Below, one piece after another: positions 51,584-61,909 of a DNA stretch of 64,000 nt. The notes below the pieces were generated by a model. The model was not told the origin of the DNA. It searched no databases and saw nothing but the letters and a program-made list of their open reading frames with translations. The stretch is taken from NCBI GenBank assembly GCA_902362375.1, contig CABIVS010000006.1:321221-385220 (forward strand), in the 5' to 3' direction. Each line of letters opens with the position of its first letter. Positions within the stretch are counted from its first letter, which is position 1. Source of the stretch: Bacteroidaceae bacterium (lineage in GTDB: Bacteria; Bacteroidota; Bacteroidia; Bacteroidales; Bacteroidaceae). Made by a program: the position numbers and the translations under genes.

Positions 51584-53986
51584 TTATTTTAGTAAACGTA
51601 CTTCGTAAATTGCAGGTGTCCATTCCGTTCCGTCAGGGATGAAACGTATCGGACAGCTGCCTGTATTCAGTTTTTGAGGCAGGACATAAGAAAGGGTGAT
51701 AAAACCATCTTTATCTGCTTCACTGATCATTGGATTAACAGCCAACTTTTCATTATTCAGTAGAATAGCTACTTTGTTACGGTCATCTTTCCGTATTGTA
51801 ATCAGTATGCGGCTTGCTTCTTCTTTTACTGTCAGTTGATAGCCGAACCAACCTTTGGCACGACGGAAGTGCCGGTCTGTGTTCGTTCCGGTTTCTGCCT
51901 GCTCATATTGGATGCCATGGTCGGATTCCGGCTGCTGTTCGCCGGGGAAGATAAGATCAATGGTTTGATTAGCTAATTCGGTTGCTTTTCGTTCAGCCGT
52001 TGCCATTTCTTCCTGAATGGCTTTGAACTGCTCTTCGCTTGTCTGCCGGAAATAAACGGCATAGCGGGAATTATGCAGGCGGAAGAAGGGAACAAGCTCC
52101 AATGCTTTGCCTTGTGCAGGGTAAACATCTCCGTTGTAGCTGAAAGCGATCCGGCTACCTTGTTCTTTGTGAAGAGACTTACGGATGGAATCGGGATTTC
52201 CTATCAACATCGGAACTTCCTGTAATGGAATTTGTTTGCCATGAGCGATATGTCCGCCACGACTGTCATCGGCATATAAACCATCGAGGTGTTCAGTGCC
52301 CGTGGAAGCTGCAAGAACGATAGGACCGTATAAGAAAGCATAATAATCTTTCTTGTCGGGAATCTGTTCCATGTTGACTTTCATCGGTAAGTTGAAAGTA
52401 ACGATATCTCCTTTCTTCCATTTGCGGGAGAGAGGGAGATACTGATTACCTTTTGCCATAATGAATATTTTTCTTTTCCCATTGATGCTGATGCTATAGC
52501 CTTTGGATTGATTAGCCCATTCCGGAATACGTATCATTAAAGTACGTTTTTTCTGGGGCGCTTCATCTATTCGCAAAGTTACCTTACCGTCGTCAGGGAA
52601 TCGGGTTTCCTGTGTCAAAGTTACGCCTTGCTCTTTCCAGGTCAGTTGTGAAGGGATGAAGAGATTGATATAAAGCGTATCTTTCTGATGTGCATAAATA
52701 AATTCACCGTATTTGGTATGATTCTCCAAGCCAGAACCGACACAGCACCACATGGATGTTTCCGGTTGTGAGTACACACGATAGTGTCCCGGGCGCATGG
52801 GAGTGAAATAGACAAATCCACCCTTATTCGGTTCCTGCGATGCAAGAATGTGATTGTAAAGCGCACGTTCGTAATAGTTTACGTAGTTGGGATCAGGCTC
52901 CTGTGTATTGTTGGGATTGTGAGAATTCTGGTAAAGCATTTTAGTAAGACGGAGCATGTTGTAAGTATTACAGGTTTCCGGTCCTTGAACGTCGTTCAGC
53001 ATGGACGTGAAGTTATCCGCCGGGTGGAAATGTTCACGGACACTATTTCCTCCGATGCAGACGGAACGGTGATTGACTACCGTATTCCAAAAGAAACGGG
53101 CGGCATGATCCCATTCTGCAGCATGATTCCAACTCTTGTCATCTTGCGAAAGTTCGGCTATTCGTTTGTAACCGATCACTTTGGGAATCTGTGTGTTGGC
53201 GTGCATACCTGTCAGCTTGTCTTCATCTTTGATAAGCGGGTCGAGGATAAGTTTGTGGGAGAAACGGCGTGCCAGTTCCAGATATTTCTTGTCGCCTGTG
53301 ATTTCAGCCACATCAGCGAAAGTCTCATTTAATCCGCCATGTTCGCTACGAAGCATATCCTGCATTTGTTCGTCGCTCAAACCGGAAGTGATGTCTATCA
53401 TCCAGTCTGTAAGGTCAATCAGCATTTTACGTGCCAGATCGCTTCCTGCATACAAGTAAGCGTCCCGTAATCCTGCATACGTTTTATGTATATTGTATAG
53501 AGGTACCCATTTGCCGTTAAGGTCGAAACCTCCGGCACGGATCTTTCCAGCTTTTATTTCTTCCCAAAGTTGGAGGCTTCCCGGAGTTCCTCCGATGAAT
53601 CCTGTACCTACAGCTTGCTGTGCATGATGCAACTCATTCAGCATATAGTGGAGGCGGTTGTAGACAGCAGTATCTCCGGTAGCGGCATACATCATGGAGA
53701 GGGCGGATAGATAATGTCCGCCGATATGTCCGTCCAATCCGGTATTTTCCCAGTTGGTATAGCTGGGAGCTTTAGGTTGTAAACCTGCTTCGCGTAGAAA
53801 AGGAGCGAGCAGACGGTCGGGGTTTAAGGCAAGTATATAATGTAAATCAGTCTGTTGGGCTTGCAGGAACGGGCTGTCCAATAGTTTTACATTCTGTAAA
53901 GGGAAGTAAGACACCTGTGGAGCATTTTGTGCTTTAGCCAGTGAGGCGGACAGGACAAGGCCAAGTATGAACGAGGTGGTTTTCAT
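51584..53986 (-). CDS. GH127-type beta-L-arabinofuranosidase (former DUF1680)
   Basis: An 800-residue secreted enzyme of the PF07944 superfamily. Characterised GH127 members remove beta-L-arabinofuranose using a zinc-bound cysteine nucleophile. The required elements are visible: DVQGPETCNTYNML (Glu and Cys) and SMWCCVGSGLENH (the Cys pair). The C-terminal half has beta-sandwich domains. The ATG at 53986 gives a clean signal peptide (MKTTSFILGLVLSASLAKAQ); an in-frame ATG at 54016 would place the leader hairpin inside the gene. The cluster context supports an arabinose-specific role. Related families GH137, GH142 and GH146 share the fold, so exact numbering is tentative. Confidence 0.88.
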   Translation of the reverse strand: MKTTSFILGLVLSASLAKAQNAPQVSYFPLQNVKLLDSPFLQAQQTDLHYILALNPDRLLAPFLREAGLQPKAPSYTNWENTGLDGHIGGHYLSALSMMYAATGDTAVYNRLHYMLNELHHAQQAVGTGFIGGTPGSLQLWEEIKAGKIRAGGFDLNGKWVPLYNIHKTYAGLRDAYLYAGSDLARKMLIDLTDWMIDITSGLSDEQMQDMLRSEHGGLNETFADVAEITGDKKYLELARRFSHKLILDPLIKDEDKLTGMHANTQIPKVIGYKRIAELSQDDKSWNHAAEWDHAARFFWNTVVNHRSVCIGGNSVREHFHPADNFTSMLNDVQGPETCNTYNMLRLTKMLYQNSHNPNNTQEPDPNYVNYYERALYNHILASQEPNKGGFVYFTPMRPGHYRVYSQPETSMWCCVGSGLENHTKYGEFIYAHQKDTLYINLFIPSQLTWKEQGVTLTQETRFPDDGKVTLRIDEAPQKKRTLMIRIPEWANQSKGYSISINGKRKIFIMAKGNQYLPLSRKWKKGDIVTFNLPMKVNMEQIPDKKDYYAFLYGPIVLAASTGTEHLDGLYADDSRGGHIAHGKQIPLQEVPMLIGNPDSIRKSLHKEQGSRIAFSYNGDVYPAQGKALELVPFFRLHNSRYAVYFRQTSEEQFKAIQEEMATAERKATELANQTIDLIFPGEQQPESDHGIQYEQAETGTNTDRHFRRAKGWFGYQLTVKEEASRILITIRKDDRNKVAILLNNEKLAVNPMISEADKDGFITLSYVLPQKLNTGSCPIRFIPDGTEWTPAIYEVRLLK

Positions 53987-54005
53987 GGTAATAGTCTCCC
54001 CTTTT

Positions 54006-54027
54006 CCCTCTCCCAAAGAGGAGAGGG
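54006..54027 (-). promoter_or_regulatory. Leader hairpin before the GH127 gene
   Basis: In the mRNA CCCTCTCC and GGAGAGGG form an 8-bp GC-rich stem with a 6-base loop, about 20 bases before the chosen ATG. The purine-rich AAAAGGGGAG that follows could serve as the ribosome site. No U-tract follows. Confidence 0.45.
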
Positions 54028-54132
54028 GTGGGGATAGTTAATGTTAATATTTAGTGAGAATTGGTTCTTGCTAAACAGCGATTTGTCGGCAATTTCTTGG
54101 TGAATATATAACAAGGAATTACCAATTGTCAA

Positions 54133-55728
54133 CTATTTAAATTTGACCGCTGCCTCTTCGATGGGCAATCCTGCCTTGTAGTTTTCGATGTATGTATTAA
54201 AACCGGCTACATCTTCGGGTGTGGGTGATACCTCGACACCGGCATCTCCGACAAATACACTTTCATCCAGGAAGTCGGCAAGAGATTGTTTCTTTTCGTT
54301 GTTCACGAGATAAGAACCTAACAAGGCAATCCCCCAGGCACCACCTTCACCGGCTGTTTCCATCACCGAAATAGGCGAGTTGATAGCTGCTGCAAGGATT
54401 CTTTGACCTACTCCCTTTGTTCTGAACAGTCCTCCGTGACCTGTAATTCTATCCACTTTGATTTTTTCTTCGTTGAACAGGATATCATTACCAATCTTGA
54501 GAACACCTACTGAAGCATATAGGTGAGTCCGCATAAAGTTGGCCAAATTGAACTTGTCATTGGCAGAACGTACAAATAACGGTCTTCCGTCCGCAAGTCC
54601 TGTTACAGGTTCGCCTGAAATATAGTTGTATGAAAGGAGACCTCCGCAATCTGTGTCACCGGTAAGTGCGATATGGTAGAGTTTACTATAGATTTCATCC
54701 ATATTTACAGGTATGCCCAGAAGTTCCTGATATTCCTTAAACAAGTTGACCCATGCATTGAGATCAGAAGTACAGTTATTGCAATGTACCATGGCTACAA
54801 GGCTTCCGTCAGGAGTTGTGACCATGTCGATCATTTCGTATGGCTTGGACAAGTCTTTCTCCAATACAATCATAGAGAATGAAGAAGTACCTGCCGATAC
54901 ATTTCCGGTACGCTGTTTCACAGCATTGGTTGCAACCATACCGGTGCCGGCATCTCCTTCCGGAGGACAAACGGGTATTCCTGCTTTCAAATTGCCCGAT
55001 ACGTCGAGCTTTTTACTACCTTCCGGTGTGAGGACACCTGCATTTTCACCTGCCGATAATACTTTAGGCAGAATATCCTGCAGCTTCCAGCTATATTCTT
55101 TCGGAGCAATCAGCTTATCGAACTTAGCCACCATTTCGGCAGAATAGTTGTTAGTAGTCGGATCTATAGGAAGCATACCCGATGCATCACCTATTCCCAA
55201 CACCTTTTTGCCTGTGATCTGCCAATGCACATAACCTGCCAGAGTGGTCAAGAAGTCAATCTCATTCACATGTGCTTCGTTGTCCAAAATAGCCTGATAT
55301 AAGTGGGAAATGCTCCACCGCAGAGGGATATTATAGACAAATAGTTCGGACAAAATAGCCGCTGCGCGGCCTGTATTGGTGTTTCTCCAAGTGCGGAAAG
55401 GCACGAGGATTTCTTCTTTTTTGTTGAATGGCATATAACCATGCATCATGGCGCTGACACCGATGGCAGCCAGCGTCTCGATCTCTATGCCGTATGCGTT
55501 CTTTACGTTCGTACGAAGATCGGCATAGCAATCTTGCAGCCCTGACCAGATGGCTTCAATGCTATACGTCCAAAGTCCGTCAACTAACTGGTTTTCCCAA
55601 GTGTGGCTACCTTGAGCAATAGGCTTGTTTTCCTGGTCAATCAAGACAGCTTTTATTCGTGTTGAACCGAGTTCTATGCCAAGAATAGCTTTACCTGCCT
55701 CGATGGTTGATTTTGCATCTAATTTCAT
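54133..55728 (-). CDS. araB: FGGY-family carbohydrate kinase, L-ribulokinase role (AraB)
   Basis: A 531-residue FGGY kinase that should phosphorylate L-ribulose, the second step of arabinose catabolism. The N-terminal [17 protein letters not shown] is the phosphate-binding loop, and [15 protein letters not shown] and [21 protein letters not shown] mark the C-terminal ATPase half. By sequence alone such proteins are often annotated xylulose kinase. Its place directly after araA and araD, and the absence of another ribulokinase in the cluster, support AraB. Gap to araA is 22 bases. Confidence 0.9.
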   Translation of the reverse strand: MKLDAKSTIEAGKAILGIELGSTRIKAVLIDQENKPIAQGSHTWENQLVDGLWTYSIEAIWSGLQDCYADLRTNVKNAYGIEIETLAAIGVSAMMHGYMPFNKKEEILVPFRTWRNTNTGRAAAILSELFVYNIPLRWSISHLYQAILDNEAHVNEIDFLTTLAGYVHWQITGKKVLGIGDASGMLPIDPTTNNYSAEMVAKFDKLIAPKEYSWKLQDILPKVLSAGENAGVLTPEGSKKLDVSGNLKAGIPVCPPEGDAGTGMVATNAVKQRTGNVSAGTSSFSMIVLEKDLSKPYEMIDMVTTPDGSLVAMVHCNNCTSDLNAWVNLFKEYQELLGIPVNMDEIYSKLYHIALTGDTDCGGLLSYNYISGEPVTGLADGRPLFVRSANDKFNLANFMRTHLYASVGVLKIGNDILFNEEKIKVDRITGHGGLFRTKGVGQRILAAAINSPISVMETAGEGGAWGIALLGSYLVNNEKKQSLADFLDESVFVGDAGVEVSPTPEDVAGFNTYIENYKAGLPIEEAAVKFK

Positions 55729-55750
55729 GTTGAAATCAATATTTTAAGGT

Positions 55751-57283
55751 TTAGCAAAGTGCTTTATTCAACATGTAATAAACTTCGTTCATGCGCAGTT
55801 CTTTCTTGAAACAGCTGATCGTAGTATCCTTGTTGATATGTACCATTTCGATACCTGCGATTTCAGCATAATCTTCCCAATATTCTGCTGTCAGGTCGTA
55901 AGAGAAGCAAGAGTGGTGAGTTCCACCAGCCAGAATCCATGCACCTGCACCTACTTCAAGGTTTGGCATCGGAATCCAGAGAGCAGAAGCAACCGGCAAC
56001 TTAGGCAGCGGTTTCGGCTCGATACATTCTACGTCGTTCACGATCAGACGGAAACGGTTACCCATATCTACAACAGTAGCAGTGCAGCCAGTACCGACTT
56101 TTGAAGTGAAGACCAGACGTGCAGTCTGACTCTTGCGGATACCTATACCGAGGAAGTGTACTTCCAGACGAGGTTTGTTGGCAGCGATAAGCGGACAGAT
56201 TTCCAACATGTGTGACTGAAGGATAGAGCTGTTTGCACCATCGAAGTTCAGAGTGTAATCTTCCAGGAATGAGCAGCCTTTAGGAAGTCCCTGATTCATT
56301 ACCCATACAGTGCGGTAAAGAGCAGCCGATTTCCAGTCACCTTCAGCACCGAATCCGTAACCTTCCGCCATCAGACGTTGTGAGGCAAGACCCGGGATTT
56401 GATCGAAACCATTGTATTCAATGTCGCCCAAATCGTCGAAGTTGGTAGTAAACCCTTTCGCACCTTTAGCTTTCAGGATAGCACGCATAGCCAGTTCAGC
56501 CTTGGCAGCATTCCATACTTTCTGGTAAGCTTCAGTTGATTTATCTTCCAAAGAAGCATCGTGATCGTACTCCTTGAAGTAAGTAGCTACCAATGCATCT
56601 ACATCTTCATTTTTGATATCTTTGTGATATTCCATCAATTCGCTTACCGGACAGTAATCTACGTGGTAACCCATACGCTGTTCAGCTTCCACTTTATCAC
56701 CATCGGTTACAGCTACGTTGTTCATCTGGTCGCCGAAACGGATAATCAGCATATCCTGTGAATCTGCCCAACCGGCACAAACACGCATCCAAACGGCAAT
56801 CTTATGCAAAGTCTCTTCTTCTTTCCAGTAACCTACCACCACTTTACGACGGATACGCATACGGGTACAGATATGTCCGAATTCGCGGTCACCGTGAGCA
56901 GACTGGTTCAGATTCATGAAGTCCATGTCCATGGTATCCCAAGGAATTTCCTTGTTGAATTGAGTATGCAGGTGCAACAAAGGTTTCTTCAACTGTTGCA
57001 AACCGTGAATCCACATTTTAGCAGGGGAGAACGTATGCATCCAAGTGATAACACCGACACACTTTTCGTCATTGTTGGCTGCTTTGAAAACAGCTTCCAC
57101 TTCTTTAGAAGAATTAGCTGTTCCTTTGTATACCACCTTTACAGGAAGTTTACCGGATTCGTTCAATCCGTTAACCATTTCATTAGAGTGTGCATCTACT
57201 GCGATTACTGCGTCACCTCCGTACAAAAGCTGTGCTCCTGTTACGAACCATACTTCATATTGATCAAATACGTTATTCATCAT
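55751..57283 (-). CDS. araA: L-arabinose isomerase
   Basis: A 510-residue AraA that isomerises L-arabinose to L-ribulose in the cytoplasm with a divalent metal. Signatures: VWFVTGAQLLYGGDAV at the N-terminus, RLMAEGYGFGAEGDWKSAAL (metal-binding Glu region) and AGGTHHSCFSYDLT near the C-terminus. Length is as expected. Two consecutive ATG codons (57283 and 57280) open the gene. It lies between araD and araB. Confidence 0.97.
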   Translation of the reverse strand: MMNNVFDQYEVWFVTGAQLLYGGDAVIAVDAHSNEMVNGLNESGKLPVKVVYKGTANSSKEVEAVFKAANNDEKCVGVITWMHTFSPAKMWIHGLQQLKKPLLHLHTQFNKEIPWDTMDMDFMNLNQSAHGDREFGHICTRMRIRRKVVVGYWKEEETLHKIAVWMRVCAGWADSQDMLIIRFGDQMNNVAVTDGDKVEAEQRMGYHVDYCPVSELMEYHKDIKNEDVDALVATYFKEYDHDASLEDKSTEAYQKVWNAAKAELAMRAILKAKGAKGFTTNFDDLGDIEYNGFDQIPGLASQRLMAEGYGFGAEGDWKSAALYRTVWVMNQGLPKGCSFLEDYTLNFDGANSSILQSHMLEICPLIAANKPRLEVHFLGIGIRKSQTARLVFTSKVGTGCTATVVDMGNRFRLIVNDVECIEPKPLPKLPVASALWIPMPNLEVGAGAWILAGGTHHSCFSYDLTAEYWEDYAEIAGIEMVHINKDTTISCFKKELRMNEVYYMLNKALC

Positions 57284-57315
57284 GTTATAGTTTAAATTTA
57301 TAATTTTTAATTGTT

Positions 57316-57999
57316 TTACTGTCCATAATAAGCATTCGGGCCATGCTTGCGGCTGAAATGTTTCTCTATCAGCAGCGGATTCATTGTTAAATTGGGATTT
57401 ACCGCATAAGCGATACTTGCCATTTTAGCTACCTGTTCCATAACCACAGCATTGTGTACGGCGTCGTGTGCGTCTTTTCCCCAAGAGAAAGGACCATGAT
57501 TTTTCACCAATACTCCCGGTGTATGTACAGGGTTCAAGCCTTCAAAACGTTTCACTATTACATTACCGGTTTCCAGCTCGTAAGCACCTTTCACTTCCGC
57601 TTCCGTCATATCCGCTGTGCAGGGAATGGCATCATGGAAGTAATCTGCATGAGTGGTTCCGATATTCGGAATGTCACATCCGGCTTGTGCCCATGCTGTT
57701 GCATAGGTAGAGTGTGTATGTACCACTCCTCCGATTTCCGGAAATGCTTTGTAAAGCACTACGTGAGTAGGGGTGTCTGAAGATGGCTTCAGCCGTCCTT
57801 CAACGACCTTGCCATCCAGATCCACTACTACCATATCTTCGGCTTTCATGTCATCATAACTTACACCACTGGGTTTGATTACTACCAATCCGCTTTCACG
57901 GTCAATGGCAGAAACATTTCCCCAGGTAAAGATGACTAATCCATGCTTTACCAATTCGAGATTGGCATGAAATACTTTTTCTTTTAGTTCTTCCAGCAT
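57316..57999 (-). CDS. araD: L-ribulose-5-phosphate 4-epimerase
   Basis: A 227-residue class II aldolase-family epimerase that converts L-ribulose 5-phosphate to D-xylulose 5-phosphate, the entry point to the pentose phosphate pathway. Zinc ligands are visible in [14 protein letters not shown] (His-X-His) and [12 protein letters not shown] (His). The N-terminal [23 protein letters not shown] is standard. It starts 5 bases after the araR stop and ends 32 bases before araA. Confidence 0.97.
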   Translation of the reverse strand: MLEELKEKVFHANLELVKHGLVIFTWGNVSAIDRESGLVVIKPSGVSYDDMKAEDMVVVDLDGKVVEGRLKPSSDTPTHVVLYKAFPEIGGVVHTHSTYATAWAQAGCDIPNIGTTHADYFHDAIPCTADMTEAEVKGAYELETGNVIVKRFEGLNPVHTPGVLVKNHGPFSWGKDAHDAVHNAVVMEQVAKMASIAYAVNPNLTMNPLLIEKHFSRKHGPNAYYGQ

Positions 58000-58004
58000 A
58001 ATGA

Positions 58005-58682
58005 TTAGATTTTAAATTTCGGGTCTTTGCGGTAAGCCTTGCCGTTGAACTTATACAAGGCAGCGCCGCGTTTAGAACTTAGTTTATCAATTTTATCAGT
58101 TTTCTCTATATAATCCATTTCAGCCACTCTTTTACGGAAGTTCCGTTTATCCATCGTCTCACCATAAATGGCCTCATATAGACTTTGCAGTTGAGTCAAC
58201 GTAAAGAGTTTCGGAAGCAGATTGAATCCGATAGGTTCCACGGACGCTTTCTGTTTCATCAGTTCCTGTGCCTTCTCCACCATTTCAGGATGGTCGAAAA
58301 TAAGTGGGGGAAGCTCGTTTATTTTCACCCAGTGAGCATTGTGTTTCCGAACCAGATTCAGATCATATTTATTGATGTTGATTAACGCGTAATAAGCCAC
58401 AGAGATTACCCGTTCACCCGGATCGCGGTCAATCGCTCCGAAGGTTCCCACCTGTTCCATATAAACGTTTTCCAGTCCGGTGAGCTCATGCAATACACGT
58501 TTGGCGGCATCGTCCACACTTTCATCTTTCTGCACGAATCCTCCCATCAGAGACCATTCACCCATTGCCGGCTCAAAGTTTCTCTTCAACAGGAGCAGGC
58601 TGATTTCCCCTTCGGAGAAACCGAAGATGATACAGTCGATGCCGACATAGAAAGTCGGATTTGAGCTATAATAATTGTTCAT
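58005..58682 (-). CDS. araR: AraR, Nudix-domain arabinose-responsive transcription regulator
   Basis: A 225-residue regulator with an N-terminal Nudix domain (about 10-140) and a C-terminal winged-helix DNA-binding domain (about 150-225; [25 protein letters not shown]). This architecture is that of the arabinose regulator AraR described in B. thetaiotaomicron and of the NrtR family. The Nudix box, from GGFVQKDES to VLHELTGL, lacks residues of the REUXEEXGU consensus (V and L where two acidic residues are expected), so it should bind ligand rather than hydrolyse nucleotides. It is inside the operon it probably represses; the likely operator is at 61632-61646. Confidence 0.92.
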   Translation of the reverse strand: MNNYYSSNPTFYVGIDCIIFGFSEGEISLLLLKRNFEPAMGEWSLMGGFVQKDESVDDAAKRVLHELTGLENVYMEQVGTFGAIDRDPGERVISVAYYALININKYDLNLVRKHNAHWVKINELPPLIFDHPEMVEKAQELMKQKASVEPIGFNLLPKLFTLTQLQSLYEAIYGETMDKRNFRKRVAEMDYIEKTDKIDKLSSKRGAALYKFNGKAYRKDPKFKI

Positions 58683-58705
58683 TGTTGTCGTAGTGAATTA
58701 TTTAA

Positions 58706-60400
58706 TTACCAGAAATACCAGTAGAAAGCGGCTGTAATAGACAGGATTATTACAGTATGAATAATATCCCAGTGATCCCAGCTGACACGAGTAGCCGCTT
58801 TTTGTTCTTTAGTAGCTGTACCGAATACCAGTCCCTGAATCTTTTCTGCTGTCGGGGCCTTTGTTGTTAGACTAACTACGATTACTACAATCATACAGAA
58901 TAGGAACATCCATCCGCAGAAGAACAGCCAGTTCATATCATAAAACAAATATTTGAATGTAGAATCAGCCACTTCACCCGCGTTGCTATAGTATACTTTA
59001 GCACCCAGACGCGTCAAGCCGATGACCATACCGGAAATCAGTCCCCACATACCACCTTGAGCAGAAGTACGTTTCCAGCAGACCCCCAGTAAAAACGCAG
59101 CAGCGATACCTGGAGCCAGGACTGACTGAACATCCTGCAAATAAGTGTAAAGTACATCACCTACACTACGCATGATAGGAATCCAAAGAATACCTAAAAT
59201 AACGATTACAACTGTTGCAACCTGGCCGATACCAACCAGTTTCTTTTCCGGAGTTTCCGGTCTGAAACGCTTGTAGAAGTCGATAGTGAACAACATGGCC
59301 GATGAGTTGAACAAAGAGGCAAGAGAACTCATCAAAGCGGCAAGAATACCACATACTACCAGACCTTTTACCCCGGCAGGAAGTAATTTGGCAACCAATG
59401 TCGGGAAAGCGGCATCGGCATTTGCAGTTCCATTAGCCAGCATCGGAAGGAAACCCTCACCACCGGCACCGATATATTTCTGGTGCAATGCGAATGCAAT
59501 CATACCCGGAATCAAGAAAAGGAATACAGGTAACAGTTTCAGGTAAGCTCCGAAGATAGTACCACGGCGAGCTTCTTTCTCATTCTTTCCTGAAAGTACA
59601 CGCTGAACAATAAACTGGTCAGTACACCAGTACCAGAATCCGATGATAGCTGAACCGATCAAAGCACCCAACCATGGGAAGTTTGCATCATCATTGCTAC
59701 GAATCAGGTTGGTCATGGTATCACCATAATCATTTACGGTCACAGCACCACAGACTCTCATCATTTCGTCCCATCCGCCTAGTTCTTTGAAACCAAGCAC
59801 AAGGATAATTAAGGAGCCTAACAATAGGATTGGAGTTTGAAGAACAGAAGTATAAAGAACGGATTTCATACCTCCGAAGATGGTATAAATTGCGGTCAAC
59901 ACTACCAGACCGATAGCTGCAATCCAGAAGAAATCAATTCCCCAAAGTTCTTTGATGCCGAATACCTGCTGGAACACCAGACCACCGGCATATACAGTTA
60001 CGGCTACTTTGGTCAAGACATAACTAACCAGAGAGATTACAGACAAGATAGTACGTGATTGAGGATTATAGCGGCGTTCCAGGAATTCCGGCATCGTATA
60101 TACCATGCTTCGTGAATAGAAAGGCACGAACACCCATCCCAGAATCAAAATCATCCATCCTTGAATTTCCCAGTGAGCCATAGCCATACCACTGGATGCT
60201 CCGGCTCCTGCCAGTCCGATCAAGTGCTCCGAGCCAATGTTCGATGCGAAGATAGAGGCACCGATCGCAAGCCATGTTGCGTCACGTCCACCTAAGAAAT
60301 AATCTGCCGAGTCATTTTGTTTTTGTCTGACTACCCAAACAATAATACCAATCAGAGCCAGAAAAAATACTCCGATTACTAGCCAATCTAATGCTTCCAC
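58706..60400 (-). CDS. araP: Sodium/solute symporter (SGLT family), arabinose transporter
   Basis: A 564-residue inner-membrane symporter of the SSS/SGLT family with about 14 helices. The family motif region is IGASIFASNIGSEHLIGLAGAG, written in part, with GWVFVPFYSRSMVYTMPEFLERRY after it. It would import L-arabinose with sodium. The start codon is GTG at 60400; no in-frame ATG lies before the conserved EALDWLVIG. It lies between the mutarotase gene (25-base gap) and araR (23-base gap). The symbol follows usage recalled for the B. thetaiotaomicron ara locus. Confidence 0.9.
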   Translation of the reverse strand: MEALDWLVIGVFFLALIGIIVWVVRQKQNDSADYFLGGRDATWLAIGASIFASNIGSEHLIGLAGAGASSGMAMAHWEIQGWMILILGWVFVPFYSRSMVYTMPEFLERRYNPQSRTILSVISLVSYVLTKVAVTVYAGGLVFQQVFGIKELWGIDFFWIAAIGLVVLTAIYTIFGGMKSVLYTSVLQTPILLLGSLIILVLGFKELGGWDEMMRVCGAVTVNDYGDTMTNLIRSNDDANFPWLGALIGSAIIGFWYWCTDQFIVQRVLSGKNEKEARRGTIFGAYLKLLPVFLFLIPGMIAFALHQKYIGAGGEGFLPMLANGTANADAAFPTLVAKLLPAGVKGLVVCGILAALMSSLASLFNSSAMLFTIDFYKRFRPETPEKKLVGIGQVATVVIVILGILWIPIMRSVGDVLYTYLQDVQSVLAPGIAAAFLLGVCWKRTSAQGGMWGLISGMVIGLTRLGAKVYYSNAGEVADSTFKYLFYDMNWLFFCGWMFLFCMIVVIVVSLTTKAPTAEKIQGLVFGTATKEQKAATRVSWDHWDIIHTVIILSITAAFYWYFW

Positions 60401-60425
60401 GATAAAAATGATTTATGAGTTAATA

Positions 60426-61565
60426 TTATCTCTCTACAGAGAATTTGAAAATACATTCACTGTTGTAAGTTTGTCCCGGTTCCAGAACAACAGACGGCCA
60501 GTCTGCCTTGTTAGGGCTGTCAGGATAGTGTTGTGTTTCCAGACAAACGGAAGCACGTTGGTTGTAAACGATACCTTTCTTGCCGGTTACGGTTCCATCG
60601 AGGAAGTTACCTGTATAAACCTGTATACCCGGTTCGTTGGTATATACTTCCAGAGTAATGCCGCTTTCGGGTGAAGTAAGTTTGGCGGCTGCTTGAGAAA
60701 GATCTCCCTTAGTGTTCAATACCCAGTTATGATCATATCCGTTTCCATTCTTTAATTGAACGAAATCATAGTTATTGATTTCCTTACCCACGGCTTTCGG
60801 AGTAGTAAAGTCCATCGGAGTGTCTTTAACCGGAGCAATTTCGCCTGTAGTCATAAAGGTGCTGTCTACCGGAGTATAGTAGTCTGCATTCACATACATG
60901 ATATGGTCGGTTGAAATTTTAGACGGATCACCGGAAAGATTGAAATAAGAGTGGTTGGTCATGTTGATGATCGTCTTTTTATCAGTAGTTGCGCTATATT
61001 TGATGTCGATAGCGTTGTCATCAGTCAGTTTGTAAGTCACTTTAGCTGTTACGTTGCCCGGGAAATTAGCATCTCCATCCGGTGAAATACGAGTCAGCTC
61101 CAGTGTTGTCGGATCGATAAGATTGGCTTCATAAACCTGGTATTGCCAGCCTTTCGGACCTCCGTGCAGACAGTGTCCGTAATTGTTTTGTGGTAACTGG
61201 ATCGTATCGCCATCCAATACAAAACGTCCCTGGTTGATACGGTTTGCATAGCGTCCGATAGAAGCGCCAAAGTCGCTGGGAATATTGATATAATCAGCAA
61301 TGCTGTCAAAACCTAAAACTACATCCTGCATCTGACCGTTCTTGTCGGGTACCATGATAGACACGATACGTCCTCCGAAGTTAGTGATGCATACTTCCAT
61401 GCCTGCCTTATTCTTTAGTGTGTAAAGAGCTGTTTGGGCATTATTCACTTCTGTTTGAAATTTTACCGGATCAAGACCGGACAAGGTCAGCTCGGAAGCC
61501 GGTTTGTTATTGCACGCAGCCAGCATCAGCACGGCAATTCCTGCAAGTAGAAAATGTTTTTTCAT
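60426..61565 (-). CDS. araM: Aldose 1-epimerase (mutarotase), lipoprotein
   Basis: A 379-residue galactose-mutarotase-family enzyme that speeds interconversion of alpha and beta sugar anomers before transport or isomerisation. It has a lipobox (LMLAACNNKP), so it acts in the periplasm. Family motifs are GRYANRINQGRF, HCLHGGPKGWQYQVY, TNHSYFNLSG and the Glu-containing RASVCLETQHYPDSPN. It is the first gene of the long minus-strand arabinose operon, directly downstream of the operator/promoter at 61608-61646. In other genomes it would be called galM; araM is used here for its locus. Confidence 0.93.
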   Translation of the reverse strand: MKKHFLLAGIAVLMLAACNNKPASELTLSGLDPVKFQTEVNNAQTALYTLKNKAGMEVCITNFGGRIVSIMVPDKNGQMQDVVLGFDSIADYINIPSDFGASIGRYANRINQGRFVLDGDTIQLPQNNYGHCLHGGPKGWQYQVYEANLIDPTTLELTRISPDGDANFPGNVTAKVTYKLTDDNAIDIKYSATTDKKTIINMTNHSYFNLSGDPSKISTDHIMYVNADYYTPVDSTFMTTGEIAPVKDTPMDFTTPKAVGKEINNYDFVQLKNGNGYDHNWVLNTKGDLSQAAAKLTSPESGITLEVYTNEPGIQVYTGNFLDGTVTGKKGIVYNQRASVCLETQHYPDSPNKADWPSVVLEPGQTYNSECIFKFSVER

Positions 61566-61607
61566 GGTTTTATTTTTAATGTAAATGAGATGCTTATCTT
61601 ATTTTGG

Positions 61608-61646
61608 GTGTAAAAGTAACACTTTTGTTTGGTGTATCAAATACAC
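61608..61646 (-). promoter_or_regulatory. Arabinose operon promoter with two AraR-type palindromes
   Basis: Minus-strand TTTG (61638-61641) and TACTTTTA (61611-61618, one base off TAnnTTTG) are 19 bases apart. A perfect palindrome GTGTAT-N3-ATACAC (61632-61646) covers the -33 element, and a weaker GTGT-N7-ACAC (61608-61622) covers the -7 box; their centres are 24 bases apart. Binding at either site would block RNA polymerase. AraR is the obvious candidate protein; the assignment rests on position. Confidence 0.6.
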
Positions 61647-61901
61647 TCTTATATGTTATGCAGCATAAAAGGTATGTTTTATAATTTTTTCCACACCTTA
61701 TTATATATATAAATATACGCTTTCCTGCAGTTCATATTTGTATTATATGATTGTAATAAATAGGTGTTTTTTTATCTGATTTCGTATTATAAATACGGAT
61801 ACCAGATGGAAATTTGTGCAAATGAATGGAATTTGATCCTTTTTGACCGATAAACACCTGTTTATGATAAAATCGGGTACGCGGAAAATTGAGAATCTGA
61901 T

Positions 61902-61909
61902 TATCTTTG
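61902..61909 (+). promoter_or_regulatory. -7 box TATCTTTG of the divergent GH51 gene
   Basis: An exact TAnnTTTG match about 35 bases before the GH51 ATG. I find no clear -33 TTTG, suggesting activator dependence. Confidence 0.6.
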
